Shown here piece by piece: positions 11,541-23,820 of a stretch of 64,000 nt of DNA. Origin of the DNA: Liriodendron chinense (lineage: Eukaryota > Streptophyta > Magnoliopsida > Magnoliales > Magnoliaceae). The notes under the pieces were generated by a model, which was not told where the DNA came from, did no database searches, and saw only the letters and a list, made by a program, of their open reading frames with translations. The position numbers and the translations under genes were made by a program. The stretch is taken from positions 1,743,050-1,807,049 of the forward strand of contig ML058459.1 of NCBI GenBank assembly GCA_003013855.2, given 5' to 3'. Numbering within the stretch: the stretch's first letter is position 1; every line of letters begins with the position of its first letter.

Positions 11541-11912
11541 GAAGGTTATAAAAAGAAAAGAAAAAGGAAAATAGAAAACAATGAGTCGTATGGTAGAGCC
11601 GGCTGTAAGTGATCATTCCTCATAATTGCTAGAATGTATTGTTAAGCTACAGCTTTTGTCCTTTCACATAATAGAATTTAGTTGATGATGGATCAAACGC
11701 TTTTTATTTGGACAACTGTTCACCTACAAACCTAGGTTTACGTACATCCCATTTTCAAGCAAATGGCAGGCCCGACTCTTATAAAGATCACTCGTACAAA
11801 AATCAGACTAATCCATTGATTTGATGGGCCACTCCTGTCTGCTGATTCAGACCATTGATTGTTCAGGGGTTCCATTAGTGCCGCTCCTGATAAGATGACC
11901 GGCCTGATTGTT
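11541..11912. other. no gene seen
   Basis: Unassigned non-coding sequence with an A-rich patch at about 11550-11580. Confidence 0.5.
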
Positions 11913-12368
11913 GGCTAGTGACCCAACACCAGCCATGGGGCTGTGTCAAAGCTGCGTGGGCCCCACCATGATGTATGTGTTTTATCCACGCTGTCCATCC
12001 ATGTTTCCACCTCATTTTAGGGCACGGGCCCAAAAATGAGGCAGATCCAAATATCAGGTGGACCACACCACAGGAAACAGTGGGAATTGAACGTCCACAG
12101 TTGAAAACTTCTTGGAGGCCACAGAAGTTTTGGATGAAGCTGATATTTGTGTTGTCACTTCATCCAGGTCTGTGTGACCTTATCAACAGGTTGGATGGCA
12201 AATAAACATCACGGTGGGTCCTGGGAAGTTTTTAATAGTGGACGTTCAATCAACACTGTTTTGCTGTGGTGGAAAAATGGATGGACAGCGTGGATAAAAC
12301 ACATACATCATGGTGGGGCCCACACAGCTTTGACATCAGCCCCCTGACTGGTGTTGGGGTCATTAGCC
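11913..12368. mobile_element. foldback element F1 (456 bp)
   Basis: The ends are inverted repeats: 'ggctagtgacccaacacc' on the left and the complement of 'ggtgttggggtcattagcc' on the right. After them come 'gtgggccccaccatgatgta' and, inverted, 'tacatcatggtggggccca'. The middle carries the family's core phrases ('ggaccacaccacagg', 'gaacaggttggatggc'-type, 'cgttcaat'). It has no coding capacity. I could not see a convincing target duplication, so the mobilising superfamily is unknown. Confidence 0.75.
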
Positions 12369-12841
12369 TATACGCGTACTGCGTTTTCAACTATCTCACT
12401 CACTTGGGTGGCTCACCAATCGTGATTTTGTATTTTCTCTAAACATGATATATGATTTGTGAAATCCATCTGTAGCCAGCTTGGATCTTGCATGCGTGCG
12501 ATGTTGGCGGAGAGGAAGACATGAGATTTGGAAAAGATTCCCCCAATGAAGTGTTAGGCTAAATGTACAAGTCCTCATAAAACAAGTGCTGCACTTGGGT
12601 CCACTATGGTGTACTTATGGCATGCAACATGTCCAACAGGCTCATCCCTGTTAGCATCTCTTCCGTATAGTGGCCCACATGTGCATAAACACATGCGCAT
12701 GCATTTGCATACGGCTACTTTGGCGCCCTTTGGTTTTGGAAAGATTGGGCTCCAAGTAATTTCAAGGTCTAATCAACATAAAAATATCTTATTAGTGCAA
12801 GCCAATGGGTGAAAGAAAGAAGAGTGCACGTAGGGCAGGCT
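12369..12841. other. no gene seen
   Basis: Non-coding sequence between the foldback element and the 1.7 kb direct repeat. No feature recognised. Confidence 0.5.
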
Positions 12842-14537
12842 TGTTTTGATTCAATTCAATCAAACTAAGCCACATGTGCGATCAAGCGCTTAAATAGAGT
12901 TTTCGTGTGTGAGTAAGATGCATGGGCACGCTAGAGTCTGCCTGAGTTAAGGATTTGATTGAATTGTTGGTGCCCCTTGCGTCGAGACTAATAGATTGGA
13001 GAGTGGACCAGGATCCAGAGTCATCTCAACCACTGATATTGCGCTCCGTTCAGGCAATTTGTGAAAGAGTAGGGGTTAGCCCTTCCAAATAGATTCTTTT
13101 TCCCTTATGACAATAGACTTGCATCTACGGACTTGAGAACTTGTTCTTTCAGCATAATACACTACCGTAGTTTAATAATAAATAAAGAGAAAAGATAATA
13201 GCCAATAATATTCTTCTATTAATGATTTTTACAATAATGACACTCACGATCAGTTTGAGTGATGACGATCCGTTCATTGTCCAATTAGGACTGGGCTTCG
13301 TAGTGAGACGATCATGATATACAGGATGGACGTATGTTCATCACTAGATTAGAAACGAGCGTCACGGCGAGATGACCGATGGAGGGCAGATCTTCGACAA
13401 TCTATTCATTGCCCTATCGAAATTGGAATTTGTGGCGAGATGGTCGACAAGGTGATAGCCTATTCATGGTCTCAATCGGAACTGAGCATGTGGTGAGACG
13501 ATCGTGAACCGACAATCCATTCGTCATCTGGTGTGGACCATACTTTATGGTGAGATATATAGCTGGTAAAATCACATTACACATAGCAGGAAAACCCCAC
13601 AGCATTTTATTCAAAACCGAGCGATCATCCTTACGATCTAGTGAGATACCGTAGATGAAGGGTGGAAGGATAAACTGAAGACTAAAACCTAGGGGACCCA
13701 TGCTGTGAGCAACAATGAGGGCTACAATTAAACTAACATAAAATAAAAAGATAAATGTTCATGGTGGACGGATAGATAAAAAGTTGGTTAGTTGTGTTGG
13801 CGTGACGCCTCGAGCTCTTCTTCGATTGTTGTTTTTATATGCTTTTGAGAGGCGATGGCCTTGCGTAGTCTCTAGCATCGTAAAAGATCAGGACAGTTCG
13901 GTTATGCAAATCTCTTAATTCCTCCACGTCAGGATAGCCTATTGCGTATAACCATGTTAAGATAGCATCATAAAAGATCAGGACGTTCGGTTGTGCAAAT
14001 CTCTTAATTCTTCTACGTCAAGATAGCCTATCATGCATAACCACATCTACAAGAGAGACTCTCGCTTCAGATCATGCGTTGATTGGAGTCATCACATCTA
14101 TGAAATCTCATAGTAGGAAGTTACTGGAGTCTTATTCACTTGGTTGTGGCATTGGTAGAGAGTTGTTTTTCGCAAAGCTCTAACATTTAATCCTAGATAA
14201 AAATCTTATTTAATAGGATTCTAGAATTCAATGCTAAGAGAGAGTGAGAGAGAGAGAGACTTACTTTAATGAGACTGTTGTTTTTTTACAAATAATACTT
14301 TTGATGGATTTCTAGCATTTAATCTTCTCAAATATACGTCTCCAACTTTTCTTTGAAGTCATCTACACCACATGTGGCACGGCAACCATGTGACATCTCC
14401 TGGACCATTTAATCTGGGTGCGCCGGATCATGTGTAAATAATGCTCTCAGTCCTCGAGTAGGATTTCGCCCATCATTTAGCACGTAATGCCGACACGTGG
14501 TGACATCTCATTAGTCCATGTAGGTGTGCAAAAAATG
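12842..14537. repeat. LTR-like direct repeat, left copy
   Basis: Aligns with 15445-17070 along its whole length. It contains five degenerate units around 'ggtgagacgatcgtgaa' near 13300, 13366, 13434, 13492 and 13549 (spacing 57-68). Its GA run (about 14244-14260) is short compared with the right copy. Confidence 0.65.
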
Positions 14538-14619
14538 GGTATAAAAAATGACCCCACGTCTCATTGTATAAAAAAAAATGTAAAGAGATGTTAAATAATA
14601 GTTTCTGGCCTTTTTTCTC

Positions 14620-14915
14620 ACTTTTCCTACTATTCATTGTCATTTTACTATTCACCAACACTATTGACAACCGACATTATTCACCCAGGCATTATTTATC
14701 TGTCCAACAACAATATTCATCGATCGATTTTACTATTTACTCACACACTATTCACTTGTGCACTATTTGTGTGGGTACTATTCATTCACGAACTATTCAC
14801 TAACCAACTTTATTCACCAGCGCACTATTCATTCGACCATTTTCATTATCCATCCAATTGTTTTCACTATTCATTCGACCTGCGACACCATTCATTGACA
14901 GCTATTCACGGCTTT
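14620..14915. repeat. ACTATTCAC-type phrase array in element core
   Basis: Variants of 'actattcac' recur every 10-25 bases across nearly 300 bases ('ctattcattg', 'actattcacc', 'gcactattcattcgacc'). Spacing is irregular and no protein motif is seen, although frames stay open by composition. Confidence 0.6.
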
Positions 14916-15054
14916 TTTTAGGTGCCAACAACATGATAAGTTGCCCTCTGGGCTATTCGACACTTGTAAAGTTGTGGTACCAAAGGTATGAAAGGCTGCT
15001 AACTGAGTTGATCAACTTTCGTGTTGTTGACCGAGTTGATCAGCTCCAACATAA

Positions 15055-15057
<3 letters not shown>

Positions 15058-15088
<31 letters not shown>
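15058..15088. repeat. poly-C run (31 nt)
   Basis: Thirty-one C in a row after 'ataata'. Such runs are error-prone to sequence, so the true length may differ. Confidence 0.9.
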
Positions 15089-15444
15089 AGATATGAATTA
15101 TGGGGACCATACCAGTCATACTGGCCATATGGCCGACTACCAGTTGTTGTCCATCCATTTGGAAAACGACAATTCGATTTTATCGGACAAACTTTATTTA
15201 AGGCTTCACAATTCTTCACATGTCTATCTTAACTGGAAGGAGTGTACTTCAGGCTATTGTTAAGAAGGTGTAGTATTCTTTTTACTAGACTATCTAGAAA
15301 TTCCGTGTACTTATGCATGTACTCAGTTTGCATTCTCATATGTTCTGTGAGATCATACATGTTTTCCATTTAAATCTTCGAACAATATTGTTGAACAGTT
15401 GAACTTCTGGTTAGACACACATCCCATTGTGTGTGCTAAAAAGT

Positions 15445-16753
15445 TGTTTTGGCTCAATTTAATCAAACTATGCCATACGTATGAATGAGGGCCTGGATTA
15501 GGTTTTCGTGTGTAGGTAAGATGCACGGGCGTGCCTGAGTCTGCCTAACTCAATGATTTGATTGAATTGTTGGTGTCCCCTGCGTTGAGACTGACAGATT
15601 GGAGACTAGACCAAGACCCATAGTCTTCTCGACCACCGCTATTGCGCTTTGTTCAGGTGATTTGTGAAAGGGTAGGGGTTAGCTCTTTCGAATGGATTCT
15701 TTTTGCCTTGTGACAATAGACTTGTGTTTAAGCATTTAAGGACTTGTTCTTTTAGTGTGATTCTCTACCATAGTTCAACAATAAATGGAGAAAAAAGATA
15801 ATAGCCAAAAGTGTTCTTCTATTAATGATTTTTATAATAATGGCACTCATGATCGGCTTAAGGGACAAAGATCCATTCGTTGCCCAATCAGGATTGAGGT
15901 TCATGGTGGGACAGTCATTATATGCGGGATGGACGTCTATTCATCACTCAATCAGACCCAGGCATCGCGATGAAACAACTGATGGAGGGTGGATCTTTAA
16001 CAATCTGTTCATTGCCCAATTGGAATCGAACTTTATGGCGAGACAATCAGAGAGGTGACAACATGTTCGTGGTCTCAATCAGAACTTAGCATGTGTGAGA
16101 TGCTCATGAATTGAATATCCGTTCATCGTCTAGTGTGGATTAGACTTCATGGCAACATGACTGGCATAATCATCTAGCACATAGTAAGAAAGCTCCGCAA
16201 TGTTCCGTTCAAAATTGAGTGATCTTCTTTGCAATCCAGCAACATGCCGTGGATGAAGGGTGGAGGGATAAACTAAGGACTAAAAACTAAGGACCTCAAG
16301 CTGTGACCATCGATAGGGGTAACAATTAAACTAACATAAAATAAAAGGATAAATGTTCATGGTGGACGGATAGATAAAGAGTTGGTTGGTTGAAATAGAG
16401 CAAGGCCTTGAGCTCTTCTTTGATTGCTACTTCTATAAGCTTTTGAGAGGCAATGCCCTTGTGTAGTCTCCAACATCGTGAATGAGCTGGATGTTCGACT
16501 GTACAAATCTCCTTGATTCTTCAACATCAGGGTAGCCTATCGCGTATGGCCATGTGTACAAGAGAAACTCTCGCTCCAAATCGTGTGTTGGTCAGTGTCC
16601 TCGCATCTCTAGACTCTCATAGTAGGAAGTTGCTGGAGTCTTATGTCACTTGGTTGTGGCATCGGTAGAGAGTTACTTTTGGCAAAGCTCTAGCATTTAA
16701 TGCTAGATAGAGACCTTTAATAGGATTCTAGCATTCAATACTTGGAAGGAAGG

Positions 16754-16793
<40 letters not shown>

Positions 16794-17070
16794 CGCTTTA
16801 ATAAGACTCTTGCTTTTCATAGAGAGTACTTTTGATAGATCTCTAGCATTTAACTCTCTCTCAAATGCATGTCTCTAACTCCTCTTTGAAGTCATCTATA
16901 CCACATGTGGCATGACTGTCATGTGGCGTCTCCTTGACTATTTGATTTGGGCGCGCCAAATCGTATGTAAACAATGCTCTCGATCCACAATTAGGATCTC
17001 TCTCATCATTTAGCACGTAGTACCGACACGTGACGATATCTCGTTGCTCCACGTAGGTGTGCCAAAAACA
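15445..17070. repeat. LTR-like direct repeat, right copy
   Basis: Partner of the left copy, with ends tgttttggc and gccaaaaaca. It includes the same five-unit 'ggcgagac'-type block (about 15840-16160) and a much longer (GA)n run at 16752-16791. Confidence 0.65.
16752..16791. repeat. (GA)n microsatellite
   Basis: About 20 dinucleotide units. The homologous place in the left repeat has fewer than ten, so the run expanded after the two copies formed or shrank in the other. Confidence 0.9.
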
Positions 17071-17531
17071 AGTATAAACTAGGTTTCTGTGATAGGAAAA
17101 GAGAACTAAGCCTATAAGCCTTGGCCTTCTCTACCAAGCTAAAAAATGTAGCACTGCTCATTTTTTGGGTGATCATAGGTAACCCTTTTCGATATTTTCA
17201 ATTTTGAATAGATTTTTTTAATTAAGCTCATTTTCTTCTCTCTTTTTTTCAAAGATCAATAGCCGAAGAATCCAAAAGGCTCACTTCGAACTAAAGCAAT
17301 AATCACATAATGGTAACAACATATGATAAAAATCATTGCCCCAAATTACATTTGAACGTGATGGACAATACTCTCTGGCTTGGTTCCTCAACACTTTCAG
17401 ACTATAATCTAATCAATTAATCAAATATCCTTCCAAATCCTTACAAATGAGAGTGGTGTGTAATGTGTACTGGATTCATTGACGTTTAAACGTCCTATCA
17501 ATCAAACAATGGAAGGAGCTCATATAGAAAA

Positions 17532-18847
17532 TGATGTAGGACGGGTCGCTGACTATTTCATGGCCCAAATGGAGCAAAAGAAGAGCGGACGGGGCCGAAA
17601 GTGATCCGGACCGTCAGGACCGTGAATCGGTCGTATCTCACAATCCGGAATGAGTTACGGGACGTATAATATATCAATTTGGGGTAGCTCGAGCTACTTT
17701 AGCCAACCAACCCTACTATGCTGGGTTGCCCAACCCAGAATCGCGAGAATCGACCGTATCGACGGTCATTAGGCTAGTTTATTTTCATTTTTACTATTTA
17801 TAGTAAGTTTTAATTCGATCATAACTTTGCATCTGTAGGGTTTTAGAGTTAGTGCCCAACATGAAAAGGGCTTAGAATATTTCGTAGAACAACGTGGTTG
17901 AGGCCGTTTGATAACTTTCTATTTTTGGCCGAAAACCAAGAGTTCTAGTAGGATTGAACGACTTCTATAAATAGTAAGTTTACTATTTATAGTAAGTTGC
18001 GTTTTCTAGGAGTTTTAGTTGGAGTTGGATTTTGATACTTTACCTAGGGTTTAGTTTCCTATTTATATGCATTGTAATTCCGTTTTTATTCATTCAATTA
18101 TAATAACGCAGGGAGGACGTGGTAGGTCGATCACCGTCTCCCTAACCGATAGTTTCTCGAATCCACGAGAAGAAATAAAAGATAAAAGAGGAAATAAATT
18201 CCGAATAATTGAATAATTGATAATTGAATGAATAATCAAATAAACATAATTAACTTGCTTTAAATAATAAATTAAATCTTAAATTCGTACTTAATACTAA
18301 CTTGCAAAGGAAGAAAAGAATCCTAATACAATTAGAAAAGAAATAGAAAAATCTGCGCAATTGTATAACGCCAGCACCGTCTTCCTTCCGCTGATACGAG
18401 CAATCCACATATCTGATTGCCACGAAATTTTGTGGTTTTACTGATATCGACGTACTCTTCAAGATGGTCGGCTTAGATTCTCCATATCAGTAGTATTGGG
18501 CCACCTGGACCATCTCCAGTTTCAGTGGGTGGAATTCAGAACTTTCTGGACAGTTCGTACCATTTTGGACGCCACGATCAATCCGTAACTCGGATCGACG
18601 TGAAACTTGTTGCGTTTTCTCAGGCGTCGAGCAGCTATACAAAATGGACGGAATGGATCATCATAAATGATCAAGATGAACCCCACAAGTTGGGCCAAAG
18701 TCCGAAAACGGGAATAACAATTTTCTGTTTGAGTTGAAACTCCAAAATATGAAATTCCTTAGTTTTCTCTTGTTTTTCTTCCTGTCCATCTCCCGCAGGA
18801 AGGTGCGTGATCCACGCCCTCGATCATGGGGTTCTTCCCCTACATCA
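17532..18847 (+). mobile_element. solo LTR (1316 bp) with perfect TSD gaaaa
   Basis: Begins tgatgtaggacgg and ends cccctacatca, so its termini are inverted repeats. The pentamer gaaaa lies on both sides (17527-17531 and 18848-18852). Inside are two copies of 'actatttatagtaagtt' (about 17805 and 17980) and a TATA-like 'cctatttatatgc' near 18060. The stretch 18370-18520 resembles parts of the Athila-like LTRs ('ccacatatctgattgcc', 'ggccacctggacca'). It sits inside the Athila-like element and is younger than it. Confidence 0.85.
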
Positions 18848-19039
18848 GAAAACTATTAAACAAATATATTTTAAGCTTTCAAAATCAGACTACTTAATAT
18901 CTCATCTTCTCATATTCACATAGACTTGAATTTATAGAAATTGAACCTTCTAAAAGAGTTTTAAAATCAGAAACTCAGATTTTTTTTTGAAAATTTGTTC
19001 GAAATATTGCAAAAACACTAGATTCGCCAGGAATCTTAC

Positions 19040-19075
19040 TCCCCAACCTAAAGTTTACATTGTCCTCAATGTAAG
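19040..19075 (-). other. polypurine-like 'gaggacaatgtaa' block
   Basis: The plus strand reads 'ttacattgtcctcaatgtaa' preceded by 'ctccccaacctaaag'. Its complement gives gaggacaatgtaaac...ggttggggag. The plus-strand Athila-like element has the cognate block at 34105-34135, where it follows integrase. It marks the 3' end of the coding region in this family. Confidence 0.55.
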
Positions 19076-19486
19076 AAAGATATGTAATACATACAATATG
19101 AGAGCAATGATAAAATAAAGAGGAGTGGGTATGAGAGAAAGTACCTGAGAGAGCAAGTTATTCAAGAGCAACTTCTTTCAATGTCTCCGTCATACTAGGA
19201 GACTTATTCAATTCTAAACAAAAGTAAATCTAATACAACAAAATAAAACCTAACCTACCTAATCTAAATTAGTCGGATCAACTACATTATCAAATTTGAG
19301 ATGGATCTTCATGAACTTCAATAAATTTTTCATTTGGACCATCCATAGTCCTGCTCGACAGTATATATGGGTGTTCTTCATCATTATGAGAAACACACCA
19401 TATGTATGAGAAAAGGAGATAAAATCATTATGTGCATCATTAAGAAGATATCTCCTGAATGTATTGTCTGGGGAATATTTAAGCAA

Positions 19487-20140
19487 CTATGGATCTTCCC
19501 AGACATAATCCTCCATGGGTTGAAAAACCCATAGGGGTGGAGAGACTTCAATCAAGTTCTCTTCAAGCAAGGGTGTCTCCTCCACAAAATCATAATTTAC
19601 CGGTGCTTCCACAATCAATGGTGATGAAATTAAATCAGTGGAAGGGGGCTCTTCAAGCACCAATACCATATCAAGCAAGGCATCCATCTCCCTAATCATA
19701 TCATCGTCAAAGTTAAGAGAGTGGGCCAAACTATCTTCTAGAGGGATGGTGTATTCAATCAAGGGGGTTTCTTCCTCCACATTAGAATTAGTCATGTTCG
19801 TTTAGTGGATGAGATCCAAATCATCTAGTTTAGAAGGCTCCCTAATATGAATATCATCAAGAGACTCATATGAATTCAGCTCTTGGGGAAACAAAAGTAT
19901 GGATGCACAATCACTTTTTGAACCATTGTCATGATGAGTCCAATCATCACCTTCAAATTCGGTAGATTCTTCGGGTTCATTAACCGTCATGAGAATCTCT
20001 TCATCGTTTGGCTCATTGTATTTAAAAGAGATAATAGACTTATCGTAGTCAATGTTAATATCGGGATCATTGAAATCAACATCCCCTATTAATTTAAGTG
20101 GGTTGGGTGAAGGTTGGGATTGAAAAGTCCCTTCCTCCAC
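19487..20140 (-). CDS. acidic open region of non-autonomous Athila-like element
   Basis: Two adjoining minus-strand frames (20140-19802 and 19795-19487) encode a strongly acidic protein without known domain. The first has 'DVDFNDPDINIDYDKS' and 'EPNDEEILMTVNEPEESTEF'. The second has 'LNFDDDMIREMDALLDMVLV'. That last motif reappears before the RT of the plus-strand Athila-like element ('IDDDMIREMNAILDSVPVLE', about 30865-30925), so this is the family's pre-RT spacer kept without the enzyme. The frames are separated by a stop (TAG/TAA) and have few other breaks, unlike the badly decayed neighbours. Function unknown. Confidence 0.5.
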
Positions 20141-20211
20141 ATTAGTAAGGAGTGATTCAGTGCTCTCAATTTCTAATTCAGAATCTTTGAAAGTTGGCGA
20201 GAGGTTTTGAT

Positions 20212-20690
20212 TTAAATATTACTCAGTTGTTTCCATAAACTCTCGCCATATATCCTCAAGGGTTTTTGTCGGTTGGAGCGCATGAGTTGATGGCTCTTAA
20301 GGATAATTGCTGACATCCATGGTTGGTTCATCCCTTCAACTAAAATTTTGATGATTCCTCCAATTAGGATTGTACATGTTGTATGATGAAGTGATATATA
20401 GTTGTTGATATGCATAACCATACAAGTAATCATGCAACGTCATAACCGGTGAAACATTGTTCATCTCTTTCCAATACTCTCCTATTGTATTACTCGGTGA
20501 AATATTATATGCATTGTTCTCATTCCGGTAATCACATAATGTCTTACGTGGGGGAGTAAAGTAGATTGAGTTTCAAGAAAATAATCATACTTAGAGTGTT
20601 TCTAATCATAATAATTTTGGATCCCTTGATCCAATATTTCATCTTCTAGAAGATACTTAGATAATCCACCCATCTAATCAGGTATGGACA
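20212..20690 (-). pseudogene. gag-like fragment of non-autonomous Athila-like element
   Basis: On the minus strand, starting near 20690 with 'MSIPD', a degenerate frame continues to 20212. In shifted frames it contains 'YNPNWRNHQNFSWRDEP' and 'TLEDIWREFMETTE'. These match 'FNWQSHPNFSWRNEPT' and 'TLEDTFQVFMQTYQELKT' in the plus-strand copy at 28.9-29.08 kb. Several stops are present. Confidence 0.5.
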
Positions 20691-21289
20691 TGATGAAAAT
20701 TTAAAAGAAAAATCTAAATTAGAAAATCTAGATAATAAAATAAAAAGAAAAGAATTAGAATTCTTCCTACTTTCCTTAACTTCTCTCAAAGACCAAAGCA
20801 CAAGGTGTCTTGCAATGGTAGAGCTAGAAGCAAAGATAGAGATTGATTTCTTCTAGTCAATTGGGGTTCATGAGAACACCCCACCCATTCTTTGAATCTT
20901 GAGAAAAAAATTTTAAAAAAAGAAGAAGAAGAATAGGTTGAGAAAAGAAATCTCTGAGCTCAGGGTGATCCAAGACGGCAATGCTGATCAAAAGGAATCA
21001 AGGCGGCATGGGCCAACCAATCAGAGATCCAAGGCGATTAGACTGACCAAAAGGAATCTTCACCCACTCTACTAGAGATGAATAAGAATAAGAATAGAGT
21101 AAGAAGGAGAAGAATAAGGTTGGAAAGACAAAAACTGATTTGCAAATCGAAGAGAACCAACTTACTTTTACTTGTAAGAGAAAAATTCCTGAAAAATTAA
21201 AACAAAAACTAAGTTAGTATTAATCTAAAAGAAAATTCCTAAAAATATCAATTAAAAGCTATTTTTAAAAATCATGTAAACAACGTCAA

Positions 21290-21310
21290 ATCCCCGGTAG
21301 CGGCGCCAAA
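21290..21310 (-). other. Athila-type primer binding site
   Basis: The minus strand reads ttggcgccgctaccgggga next to the LTR end gtgaacaagt. From memory this is the tRNA-Asp-type site typical of plant Athila/Tat elements ('tggcgccgttgccgggga'), with a few changes. Confidence 0.75.
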
Positions 21311-21313
21311 ACT

Positions 21314-23560
21314 TGTTCACTCGCCTCAAGTGCAAGCCTGCGATGTAGTAATTAATAATTTGGTAAGATCGAGGTCGATCCACAGGGATTAATTAGGAAT
21401 CCACAGAATTTCTTCAAATAACTAATCTAAAGAGAACTAAATCTAAAATGTATATAAGCAATCTGTAATTTTGAGAATGAGTTTATCAATTTAAAGAAGC
21501 ATTAGAGCGCCAAGGATCCACTCATAGCTATCCTTGATGCATAATTCGTATTGGTTTCTCAAATACTCAACTAGAATCGAAATAAAATCCTATCCAATCG
21601 GATTATAGAGGAGTTAAATCATCAAAATAATCTAAGATATATATCGTTTATTAACATGACTCCCTCAATTCAAGTTAGGACTTGGGCACACTCAATTGTA
21701 TAAGCCAACCCTAGTTCCAATAGTTTAAGATCACAATCATGATAAACATTGAATCCTGTCACTAGATTCAACTAATATCATAATTTGAACTTGATTCAAA
21801 TCATATCAACATGCAACATATATTTCAAATTCCTCAGAAAATATAGAACTTTGGTTTAAAGGTCCCTTATGAAGAACCAATCTCTAAAGCGTATTGAAAT
21901 TGATTCCTCGAAGGGTACAGGTCTAGATCTTGCAAAACAACTAAGTAACTAAGCATAATTTTTCCAAACATCCATGAGTCATCATGAGATAAAGAAAAAC
22001 TAGCTTAAAACTTCATTCAAACTTAAACTAACCATTGTTTAACATTAAAATCAATCATTGAAATCTTAAAAACGAATTAAAACATCTAGAACAACTACAA
22101 GCTTCAGCCTAAGAAAAACATGAAAAATAACAATTAAAAGAGGAATAAAAATTAGAAAAGAGAGGCTTGGAGCCTCGTTGGTTTTACTCCCCATGTCTTT
22201 GACTACCCTAGAAGAGAAGAGAACTCTCATATTTATAATGCAGCAAAAGGACAACAACATAGCAGATTTTGTTTCGCTTGGTACGACGTAACCAATGATC
22301 GGATTGCCTTCAAATTTGATTTATATCTTCCCTGAAACATGATCTTCCTCATAGATGGTTTAGATTTCAAAGATTATCTTCTGAATGGGCTCACCAATCA
22401 TACCAGTGACCGCATCTCGTAATCATGCAATTCAGGTACCTCCAAAACCAGTCATCTTGCTTTCAACGCTACGAAGTGTACAGAGGTCGGATTGGTTTTA
22501 AATTTTGAACATTGTTAGGAAAATTTCTCCTCTACATGATAGACGGCTTAGATTGTCCAAAAAAAAAAAATCCATAATGTGGTTCAAAGATTGGAACATT
22601 TAGAGCTTTTTATAAAATCTACATAGTTAGAATCTTTCTAGATGGCTCATTTTTCTTCAACCGATACGATCAAACCACACATCCTTTTAACCTGAAACTT
22701 TATGTTTATTCATATATCGATGTTCTCTAGAAGATGATCAGCTTGGATTTTTCATATCAATAGTAGTGGGCCACCTGGACCATTCCAGAATTGAGTAGCA
22801 GAATCAGGAAACTTTCTAAACAATTAGTATTATTTTGGCCACCATAGTCAATCCGTAGCTCCGATCGACACAAAACCACTTGATTTACTTCGGCGTCGAG
22901 CTAATCTTCAATATGGACAGATTAGATTTGTAATAATCATCAATATAGCCCCCACGAACTGGGCCAAAAACTAAAAAATGGGACTACCTGTTTCCTGTTT
23001 GAAATCTCAAAAACGGAAACTTCATTTTTCCTCTTTTTTTTTCTTTTAGAAATTTCCAAAATGGACAGCTCTCTTATTTCCTTATGTGGAGTGTTTCACA
23101 CACGTGTAGTGGACAGATGATGGACCACTGAGACGTTGTTGATACTATTATGGATGGTAGATAATGTTGTTGGACGTGATCCCATTGCATGTGAACACTC
23201 TCTCCTAGCCATGATCAAGCATGTAAGCCTGACTTTCCAAAACGTGGTGCTGATTTGGTGGTCCACCTTGAGTTGGAAGAGTTGTAAATGGCTGAGAGTA
23301 TAGATGATGCCGGAGTCCACCAAATGCTGGATTTTACTTGTTATTGGCATGGATGGAAGAACGACCAAGAAAAGATTTCTCTATGGATTGGACGGCTAAG
23401 AGAAAAGTGGTCCATTTGTTTCCTGTTAAGCTCATTTTCTTTACATCTCTCATTTGCTCCTGTGATCACAAAAACACGTAAAAGTCATTCTTTAATCTCA
23501 TTGTTTTATGTAATTAAAGCATGGAATTGATAATAAATATGCATAATTCAAGGCTTAACA
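21314..23560 (-). repeat. 5' LTR of non-autonomous Athila-like element (2247 bp)
   Basis: On the plus strand it runs from tgttcactcgcc to aggcttaaca. The U5 end has 'aagatcgaggtcgatccaca', also in the LTRs at 5.3, 42.3 and 36.7 kb. A minus-strand TATA box lies near 22230 (cattataaatatg). The U3 holds 'ggtggtccacc' phrases near 23250. It adjoins the primer site. The flank at 23561 is ctcat; no partner is available. Confidence 0.7.
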
Positions 23561-23820
23561 CTCATCTCTAAGCACACATTTGAGGTGAGCTAAAAGTGTC
23601 TACCATGCAAAGACGTGTGGACCTCCAATCAGAACCATTCATCTTCATGGCTAAGCAAGGAGAAAGAAGGTTGTATATCCGATTTCCATCTTAACTTAAG
23701 GTATGTGGGCAATCCCTTTCAGTTAGTGGCTTTCTAGTTGATATTATTGCATATGTATGTGATTCATGATCCTGGATATGGAATCATAACTGTCAATTTA
23801 ATAATTGAAAAGTTAGCATG

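Larger units (their letters stand above)
12842..17070. mobile_element. LARD-like element: two ~1.65 kb LTR-like repeats with non-coding core
   Basis: Two diverged direct repeats (12842-14537 and 15445-17070) flank ~0.9 kb. Both start tgtttt; the right one ends ccaaaaaca, giving TG...CA with inverted ends. Both contain the same blocks in order: 'gatttgattgaattgttgg', 'gtaggggttagc', 'taaactaacataaaataaa', 'atgttcatggtggacgg', a GA microsatellite, and 'ccacatgtggca'. No pol or gag motif appears in the core. This fits a large non-autonomous LTR element, but no clear target duplication or primer site was found, so an old segmental duplication is possible. Confidence 0.55.
17161..23560 (-). mobile_element. 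non-autonomous Athila-like element (minus), 5' LTR plus gag/acidic frames, no pol
   Basis: From right to left on the minus strand: LTR (21314-23560), a primer site of 'tggcgccgctaccgggga' type, a gag-like region with 'NWRNHQNFSW' (near 20300-20400, frame-broken), an acidic open stretch (19487-20140), a polypurine-like 'gaggacaatgtaaac' block (about 19040-19075), and non-coding sequence. A solo LTR interrupts that last part. The sequence at 17240-17400 matches the 34440-34610 region of the plus-strand Athila-like element. Protease, RT, RNase H and integrase are absent. The left end stops near 17161 without its own LTR, so it is truncated there. Confidence 0.7.
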
